The translations under genes were made by a program, and so were the position numbers. 64,000 bases of DNA from Pleodorina starrii (taxonomy: Eukaryota; Chlorophyta; Chlorophyceae; Chlamydomonadales; Volvocaceae). Every line of letters begins with the position of its first letter. Position 1 is the stretch's first letter. The DNA is taken from positions 1,985,370 to 2,049,369 of the forward strand of contig BRXU01000023.1 of NCBI GenBank assembly GCA_030267565.1. The letters run 5' to 3'. The notes beneath the pieces were generated by a model, which saw only the letters and a list, made by a program, of their open reading frames with translations, did no database searches and had not been told where the DNA came from. Positions 56,573-64,000 of the stretch are shown here, in pieces.

Positions 56573-59500
56573 TCACTCCGCCTCGTCCTCCTCCTCCCAC
56601 GCGCCCACCCGTCCCTCCCACTTCACTCTCTCCTCCACGCCCCCGTCGTCCCACCCCCACATCTCCGCCTCCGCCTCCTCCACCTCCGCCTCCTGCCCCT
56701 GCTCCCATCCTCCCTCCTCCTCCCCTGCCCCCGAATCCGTCTCCCAGTCCCACGACAGCTCATCACGTGCCCCTCTCATCTCCATCTCCCCCTGCCCGCC
56801 GCCCTCCTCCCTGGCGGTGTTCCCACCTCCAACCGGGCGCGCCACCTCCGCTGCCCCGCTGCCGTCCTGCCGGCCGTTCCTCCGCGACAAGGCACCCACC
56901 GCGCCCGCCAGGTACCCCTCGCCCTCGCCCTCGCCGTCGCTGCTGCTGCTGCTGCTGCCGAGGGGGCCGATGCTGCTGTGGCGGCGGTGACGGCGCGCTC
57001 CGTCGCTCTCTCCGCCACCGTGGCGGTGTGCCCCCATCCACCCGCCAGGCGGCGACGTGCGTACGGGCTGCGGTCCTGCCCCCGCCCCCGCCCCGGCCCT
57101 CGTTCCCTCGTCCCCTCCTCCCCTCGTCCCCGCCCCCGCCCCCGAGGCCGCTGGCGGCGGCGTCGTGCGTGCACTCGCGGGCTGCCGTCCCAGCCAGCGG
57201 TGCACCGGTGCTGGAGGCGCAGAGGGCGCACCGTCACCGCCAGCCATGGCCGCGGCCTCAGCCCCGGCCCCTGCAGTGGAGCCGGGGCGTGGCCGCGCGG
57301 CGGCTGACTGCTCCATGCCGCTGCCGGCCCGCAGCCCCTGCCGCTGCAGCTGCCGTGTCATCTCCGCTGCCCCGCTGCCGTCCTGCCGGCCGTTCATCCG
57401 CGACAAGGCACCCACCGCCGGGCCTGCACCAAATCCATCCGCGCCCGCCAGGTACCCACTGCGCGCACCAATCGTGTGACCGCCGCCGAGGCCCCACTGG
57501 GGCAGGGTGCTATCCTGCCAACTGCCTGCCATCGTACGCTGTCGCTTTGGCGGCGGCGGTGACGGCGGCGGCGGCGGCGGCGGCGGCGGGGGCGGCAGCG
57601 GCTCCAGCCCCTCGCCCTCGCCCTCGCTGCTGCTGCTGCTGCCGAGGAGGCCGATGCTGCTGTGGCGGCGGTGACGGCGCGCTCCGTCGCTCTCTCCGCC
57701 ACCATGGCGGTGTGCCCCCATCCACCCGCCAGGCGGCGACGTGCGTACGGGCTGCGGTCCCGCCCCCGCAACCGAGGCCGGCCCCGCCCCCGCCCTCGTT
57801 CCCTCGTCCCCTCCTCCCCTCGTCCCCGCCCCCACCCCCGAGGCCGCTGGCGGCGGCGGCGGCGGCGTGTGTGCACTCGCGGGCTGCCGTCCCAGCCAGC
57901 TGGGCACCGGTGCCGGAGGCGCAGAGGGCGCACCGTCACCGCCAGCCATGGCCGCGGCCTCAGCCCCGGCCCCTGCAGCGGAGGAGCCGGGGTGTGTCCG
58001 CGCGGCGGCTGACTGCTCCATGCTGCTGCCGGCCCGCAGCCCCTGCCGCTGCAGCTCCGCGTCCCGCCATGCTTGCAGCCGTCGGATCGCCGCCTGTCCC
58101 AGGATGTCATCCTGTCGCTGCACGTAGTGCGTGTCCCATACGCGGAGCGAGTTGCCCATGGCCTTGGCGTCGGCCTGCAGCTTCGCCCGGCGGTCCTCTA
58201 CCTCCTGCACCAAACCCTGGACGGCACCTGTCGCGTATATGTGTCGGAACTTCTGGGGCGGGAAGCGGCGCCACGGTGGACCGTAGGCCGCCTGCATCCA
58301 CTGCCACTCCACCGCGAACTGGACGGGGCTGCCGGCGAACGGTGCACCGTTCCGGGAGATGAGAAGGTAGGGTGGGGCGTCGTGGTCTTCGCGCGCGGCA
58401 CGGCGCATCAGGACGGGCCGGGCGTACTGGACGTACTGCCGGACCGATGAGGACAGCTCGGCCGGTAGCACCAGGCGCAGCGGCGGCTGGTTGCGGGAGA
58501 AGCGCTCCGTCTTGTGGTGCGTTATCTCAACCACCAGCCGCCTGCCGCTGCCGCTGCTGATCGACGCCGGGTCGGTCGATGATGGCTGAGGCCGCTTGCT
58601 GCTCGAAGCTGGGCCCGATGGCGGCGGTCGGTCAGCCAGGCTGGGCTCGCGGGCATCCATCAGGTTGTTGCCCCGGCAGCCTTGCCGGCCGCAGTCCTGC
58701 TCCTGGCATGTGTCTTTGCCGGGCACCATCAAGGTGCAGAGGCTGCTCATGCGCATGGGCGGCATGTACACACCGGACAGGAACTCGGTCAGCAGTGCGT
58801 GCATCTGCAGTACGGCGGCCTCGTAGCTGACCGGCCCGCTGCCGAGCGCCCCCAGGTCGCGCGCCAGCACCCTGTCAGCGCGGCGCCTCAGGGTCACCAC
58901 AAACGAGAGCACCTCCGACATGCTGGGGAGGCCGTTGTCATCGGCGTCACCCTCGTCCTCACCCGCGCCGCCGCCGCCGCCGCTGCCGCTGCCGCCCTCC
59001 CCTGCCGCCGGCTGTGGTGCCTGAGGTGGCGCGGTCGGGTAATCACGTCGCAGCTGGCGCTGGATGTTGTGCAGCCAGCCCACCAGCCTCCCGCAGTGGC
59101 CAACCTGTGGGGAGGGGGAGGGAGAGCGGGATGGCGAAGGTGGGGACAGGTTCCCATGACCTATCGTGCGGGGACACTGGCCCTCTCGGCTTTCGTGCGT
59201 GGGCGCGAAAGCATGTGCAATCACCCCCCTCCCTTTCCTTTCCCCTCGCCCTCCTCCCAACCTCCGTGCATGCAATCAAACAGGCACCTGCCCAGCCACC
59301 CCATCTGCCCCAAACAACACACGACACACACACGACACACTCATCATGTACCCGTTCTCAACACACCTTTGCGGCCGAGTCGGGCGACGGAGGCTGACCG
59401 CCCGCGTCCTTGTGCTTCAGGTACGTGACCACCTTTACGAGCCGGGTGATCTCCACCAGTGCATGGTTGCAGCCCCAGCGCTTCACCATGAAGTCGATGA

Positions 59501-61020
59501 ACTTTACAAGGATGTCCTGAGTGGGTGAGGATGCAGAGCAGTACGCAGAACGTAGAGTGAGTAGGGGTTAGGGCATGTGCATGGCCTAGCCAACCAATCC
59601 CATCGGATTAGGGTTGAAGGGTTTGTCCCTTCCCACCCACCCACCCTCCTTCCCTCCCCACCCCCTTCCCTCCCCACCCCCTTCTCTTCCCCCAACCCCC
59701 TTCCCTCCCCACCCCCTCCCCCCGCCATCCCAGCCATCCCCGCCATCCCCGCCATCCCCGCCATCCCCGCCATCCCCGCCATCCCCCCAAACCCACCCCC
59801 CCACCCGTCCACCCCCCCACCTGGTTGCTGAACAACCGGAGCGAAATGTATGCCATCGGGATGGCGAGGCAGGAAAACGCGAACCCCAGCATCTTCGACA
59901 CCGTATTGTTGATGCCGCGGAAGGTTGCCGTGCTTACACCGCCCTTCCCGCCCTCCAGGAAGTTGAAGCGAGCGGTGCACCACGCCTCGAAATCGTCGAG
60001 CTCCTCCGTCAAGGGCATGGCGGCGGGCATCCCCCGGTTGCTGCTTTTTAGCATAGCCAGGAGGCCGATGCGGCCAGGCGCCTCCACCCAGGCGATTTTG
60101 GGCAGCGTGGACGCGAATGGCACGTCCACTGGATAGTAAAAGGGGTGCCGCGGGGTGGCGGCGGTCCCTGCACCGGAACCGGCGGCGCGACTCTGGGCGG
60201 CCGCTGCGGGCCGGCGTGCAGCGGCAGCCGGGGAGGGGCTGGCGTTGCTTGGGCCCGCATCCGCCGCAGTGGCGTCGGCGTCGGCGGGAGTGGTGGCGAC
60301 GGTGGGAGCAGAGGCGGGGGCGGTTGGAGCCGTGGTGGCGGTGGTTGGAGTTGAGGTGGCGGGGGCGACTGTGGCGTCGGTGTTGGCGTCAGCGGCCGCT
60401 GGGGTGAAGGGCCGGGCAGCGGCCGCTGCGGCAGGAGTAGACGCGGGCGTGGGGGCGGGGGCGGGCGCGGGCGCGGGCGCGGCGGTGGCGGCGGGTGCGG
60501 GGGCGGTGGCGGTGGTGGCGGTGGGGGCGGCGGGGGCGGCCTGGTTGGCGGCGGCGGCTGCACGTGTCGGCGGGCCCCCGATGCCGCGACCGCCCCTCCG
60601 TGCACCAGGCGGCAGACGCGCCTCAAATGCCTCGCCGCGCGCAAGCAGCGCTGGGGTCACAGTTGGGTCGACAGCACTGAGGCTGGGCCGCTGCAGGCCA
60701 AGCTGTCGCACCACCTCCGCCACGGGCGCCAAGCTGCGATGGCTCCTCAGGGCGGCGTGAACGGCCGCGCAGCTGGCCAGCTTGACGATGGATGCTTGGG
60801 GCTTCAGCGCCCCCAGGGCCTTCAGACGGCCCAGCAGTACCGTGTCTCCCACCACAACCTTTTTCAGGTTGCGCCTGGCCTCCACCCAAGCATCCAACAT
60901 GCGCTGCGAAACGGCTGCGCCTTCCTCCTGCAGCTTGGTCGCCACCTGCTTGACGACGAGGTAGTTCCTCGCATCTCTTTCCGTCAGGTTCCGCACCAGC
61001 GTAAGTTTCAAGGGCCCTGT
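56573..61020 (-). CDS. Tyrosine recombinase (Crypton/captain-like), fullest copy
   Basis: Exons: about 61020-59821, 59516-59367 and 59104-56573, all in phase. Together they encode roughly 1290 aa; the true 5' end is unresolved, since an in-frame stop at 61072-61074 and lack of an ATG imply an upstream exon. Order: an N-terminal helical region, a long Ala/Pro/Thr-rich linker, a core-binding-like region spanning exons 1-3, then the catalytic domain: Arg in PMRMSSL, a Cys cluster (CQEQDCGRQGC), Lys in THHKT, KFRHIYAT (Arg codon 58244-58246) and WDTHYV (Tyr codon 58124-58126). The His of the box II HxxR motif is Gln, and MGHS is MGNS, tolerated changes in some families. The C-terminal 400 residues are low-complexity and contain an internal duplication of about 200 residues. 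Such enzymes excise and integrate mobile DNA via a Tyr-DNA bond. Confidence 0.68.
59727..59787. repeat. 9-bp minisatellite, copy 2
   Basis: ATCCCCGCC-type repeats, one unit longer than at 47692-47747. Confidence 0.85.
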
Positions 61021-61670
61021 GGCCCCATGGGGCGTCGGCACTGTCGCGTTCCATACGGCCCAACGACCACCCTACGGTGCGGGCATTGGGATGGATTGGA
61101 CGGAAGGGATGGGAGGAAGGGAGGGAGGGACGATCGATTGGCAGCAGGAAGATTGTGAGATGGAGCAAGAAAGTGCGCGGACCGCCGCCGGGGAGAAGGG
61201 CCGGCGCCGGGGAAGAGGGCTTGCCCCCCCCCCCTCCCCAATGCCTGCCTGCCCCCACGCCAAAACACAACCCACCACCACCACCACGAAGCACGCATCG
61301 GGGCGCGAGCGCCCGCAACGCAACCTCCATTCTGGGTTCCATTCCATTCGGCGCCCCCTCTGCCTCCCCCCCCCCCCCTCGTGCCTCTCTCCCTCGGACT
61401 CCTCACCCACAACCTTGCATGCAACCGCTCTCGTGGACAGTCTGACCCCCTCCCACCCCCCTTAAGCCACGGGCATACCCACTGACCAATGGCCCCAGGG
61501 CTGCGCGCCGCTCCGTGCTTGGCTTTGCCCGAGCTGCGGGCGGATCCGGCGGATCCATCTCGACTTCCCTGCTGCCGGGGCGGGGGGGGGGGGAGGGGCA
61601 AGGGCAGACATGTTGGCAACAACCATGGCTGGACACACCCACCCACCCACCCACCCACCCCCACACACAC
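61021..61670. other. Upstream region of the recombinase gene, unassigned
   Basis: Probably holds the missing first exon(s) and promoter of the recombinase, but no exon is convincing; a minus-strand frame opening at an ATG near 61559 is one candidate. The stretch ends in CCCA and CA repeats (61634-61670) directly before the 160-bp array. Confidence 0.4.
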
Positions 61671-63022
61671 GTGCAGACTGTGAACGCAACCAACGGCGCC
61701 GCACAGGACGCTAGTAAATAGCATCATGGAGCAATCGCGCGGGTTGCGCTGCGTTGCCTGTGGCTGGCGGGTGGCAGGCTGGCGGACATGATGCCCACGG
61801 CTGGGGACATGTCTCGGCCCCAGCCACGTCGTGCAGACTGTGAACGCAACCAACGGCGCCGCACAGGACGCTAGTAAATAGCATCATGGAGCAATCGCGC
61901 GGGTTGCGCTGCGTTGCCTGTGGCTGGCGGGTGGCAGGCTGGCGGACATGATGCCCACGGCTGGGGACATGTCTCGGCCCCAGCCACGTCGTGCAGACTG
62001 TGAACGCAACCAACGGCGCCGCACAGGACGCTAGTAAATAGCATCATGGAGCAATCGCGCGGGTTGCGCTGCGTTGCCTGTGGCTGGCGGGTGGCAGGCT
62101 GGTGGACATGATGCCCACGGCTGGGGACATGTCTCGGCCCCAGCCACGTCGTGCAGACTGTGAACGCAACCAACGGCGCCGCACAGGACGCTAGTAAATG
62201 GCATCATGGATCAATCGCGCGGGTTGCGCTGCGTTGCCTGTGGCTGGCGGGTGGCAGGCTGGTGGACATGATGCCCACGGCTGGGGACATGTCTCGGCCC
62301 TAGCCACGTCGTGCAGACTGTGAACGCAACCAACGGCGCCGCACAGGACGCTAGTAAATGGCATCATGGATCAATCGCGCGGGTTGCGCTGCGTTGCCTG
62401 TGGCTGGCGGGTGGCAGGCTGGTGGACATGATGCCCACGGCTGGGGACATGTCTCGGCCCTAGCCACGTCGTGCAGACTGTGAACGCAACCAACGGCGCC
62501 GCACAGGACGCTAGTAAATGGCATCATGGATCAATCGCGCGGGTTGCGCTGCGTTGCCTGTGGCTGGCGGGTGGCAGGCTGGTGGACATGATGCCCACGG
62601 CTGGGGACATGTCTCGGCCCCAGCCACGTCGTGCAGACTGTGAACGCAACCAACGGCGCCGCACAGGACGCTAGTAAATAGCATCATGGATCAATCGCGC
62701 GGGTTGCGCTGCGTTGCCTGTGGCTGGCGGGTGGCAGGCTGGTGGACATGATGCCCACGGCTGGGGACATGTCTCGGCCCTAGCCACGTCGTGCAGACTG
62801 TGAACGCAACCAACGGCGCCGCACAGGACGCTAGTAAATGGCATCATGGATCAATCGCGCGGGTTGCGCTGCGTTGCCTGTGGCTGGCGGGTGGCAGGCT
62901 GGTGGACATGATGCCCACGGCTGGGGACATGTCTCGGCCCCAGCCACGTCGTGCAGACTGTGAACGCAACCAACGGCGCCGCACAGGACGCTAGTAAATA
63001 GCATCATGGAGCAATCGCGCGG
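61671..63022. repeat. 160-bp tandem array
   Basis: Eight full units of exactly 160 bp, starting GTGCAGACTGTGAACGCAAC at 61671, 61831, 61991, 62151, 62311, 62471, 62631 and 62791, then a partial ninth from 62951 to about 63022. Units differ at a few positions (AAATAG/AAATGG, GAGCAA/GATCAA, CCCCAG/CCCTAG, GGCGGA/GGTGGA), and the variants are shared by neighbouring units as expected from unequal exchange. The first 55 bp also occur alone in intron 4 of the methyltransferase-HNH gene. Reading frames here are repeats of one another and not credible genes. Confidence 0.95.
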
Positions 63023-63659
63023 TCTCGCAGCCTGGGATGCTGACTGGGTGTGCATGTGTGTGTTGGGGACCATGGGTGGGCTGATCCATCGGACATGGCG
63101 GACGACCGAGCGAGAGGCGCATCAGCTTTTCGTGAACTAAGACGTGCGCGAAGAAATGACAATGGCAATGACAACGCTGTTGAGGCGCGAAGAACGCACC
63201 TGCAGCGTGTCCGCGTTGCTCGGTTGTGCCGACGACGTCCGTTCGCCCTCGTCGCAGCCAGCCAGCCACTCACGGATTTGAAAATGACCGCTTCATCAAT
63301 GAGAAGCAGATAAGAGACACTGATTTTAGGAACTGTGTTTAATTTACAATTGTAAGGGAATGGCACATTCCCTTATATACCAACTGCCACATAGCAACTG
63401 CCGGCGGTTGGCATTCCAAGTTCTGAACCGGCATTCCAATAATCAGTCCAACTTCCACTCGCACGCCGCTCAGAGCACATCGCTCCGCAAACGCAAATGA
63501 GCGGAAATTTTGCTAATCCAAAACACAAAGCATAGTACAGCAGTTGCACACACAGGGTAAACAAGTGTCTACCACGCAACGGCCCTCAGTGAAGGTCTCG
63601 CACCGTGTCAGTAGTCACGACCACCACCAGGGTTCCTGAGAAAGCCTTTGCGGGCCCAA
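63023..63659. other. Unassigned region
   Basis: About 640 bp of unique sequence. A short hairpin (AAGGGAATG, GCA loop, CATTCCCTT) lies at 63355-63375, preceded by TGTAA at 63351-63355 on the plus strand. No gene is supported. Confidence 0.45.
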
Positions 63660-64000
63660 CCCTCCCGCGGGGTTTCACTCGTGCAGCGCCAAACAGCACT
63701 CTTGCAACACCCAATAGAGTTACGGTTGCACAGCGCCCCAATACGGTTGCATTCGCGCGAACGTGCCCAATAGGGTCTCACTTCCACCGTGCCCAATAGG
63801 GTTTCACTCGAGCAGCGCCAAACAACACTCGCGCAACGCCCAATAGGGTTGCACTTCTGCAACACCCAAATAGGGTTGCATTCGCGCGACGCACAGTAGG
63901 GTCTCAAGTTGCACAGTGCCCAATAGCGTTTCAGCGCGATTGTTTATTGCATTTAGGGTTATTTTTTTGGCATTTCCAGGACTTTAAATAGGGTTTAAAT
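63660..64000. repeat. Degenerate CCAATAGGGTT-rich repeats
   Basis: Variants of GCCCAATAGGGTTNCA separated by GCGCAA-type sequence recur about ten times at 25-45 bp spacing up to 63935. The window ends in AT-rich sequence with further TTAGGG and ATAGGGTT motifs. The AGGGTT core resembles telomeric repeat, but the spacing does not. Confidence 0.65.

Larger units (their letters stand above)
48648..60694. repeat. 12-kb tandem duplication, copy 2
   Basis: Second copy of 36585-48647, 16 bp shorter overall through differences in the C tract, CCTTG array, CT run and the 9-bp minisatellite. A few substitutions are visible (for example in the GCGGGC run near 60450). To its right the recombinase exon continues intact, showing which end of the unit was the original one. 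Confidence 0.92.

Overview
The window looks like nuclear DNA of a volvocine green alga (the Chlamydomonas/Volvox group). It is GC-rich with Ala-, Gln- and Pro-rich reading frames. It carries perfect runs of the TTTTAGGG telomere repeat used by that group, short spliceosomal introns with GT..AG ends, and retroelement types known from Chlamydomonas. I cannot name the species. Nearly all of the window is repeats and mobile elements; only three distinct cellular-type gene models are credible, and two of those occur twice.

Layout. 1-13482: a satellite of 21-bp monomers in higher-order repeats, interrupted by a tRNA-derived SINE (12347-12657). 13483-about 20445: a 5'-truncated L1-type LINE (APE endonuclease, reverse transcriptase, canonical PIP box). 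A 3' fragment of a second LINE class (RNase H, CCHC, restriction-like endonuclease) is inserted in its 3' coding end on the opposite strand, with a 12-bp target-site duplication. 20690-25810: a subtelomere-like array (GT, ATT, TTTTAGGG blocks) hosting two adjacent TIR elements. 26344-28254: an HNH/His-Me finger type gene. 28455-35845: microsatellites and a 0.4-0.54 kb satellite. 35858-38806: an intact Penelope-like element with an N-terminal GIY-YIG domain.

36585-60694 is a tandem duplication of a roughly 12.06-kb unit, almost identical in both copies. Each copy holds the 3' part of the Penelope element, a piece of satellite, two palindromic repeats, and two minus-strand intron-containing genes. 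One is a seven-exon predicted SAM methyltransferase fused to a NUMOD4/HNH-like C-terminus (459 aa). The other is a large tyrosine recombinase gene. The junction joins a truncated recombinase gene (copy 1) to a truncated Penelope element (copy 2). 61671-63022 is a 160-bp tandem array and the window ends in degenerate AATAGGGTT-rich repeats.

How the parts fit: this is a sink for nested elements. The most interesting candidate system is the co-directional pair of methyltransferase-HNH gene and tyrosine recombinase. It could be cargo and integrase of a large mobile element, although no element ends were found, so this remains a hypothesis.
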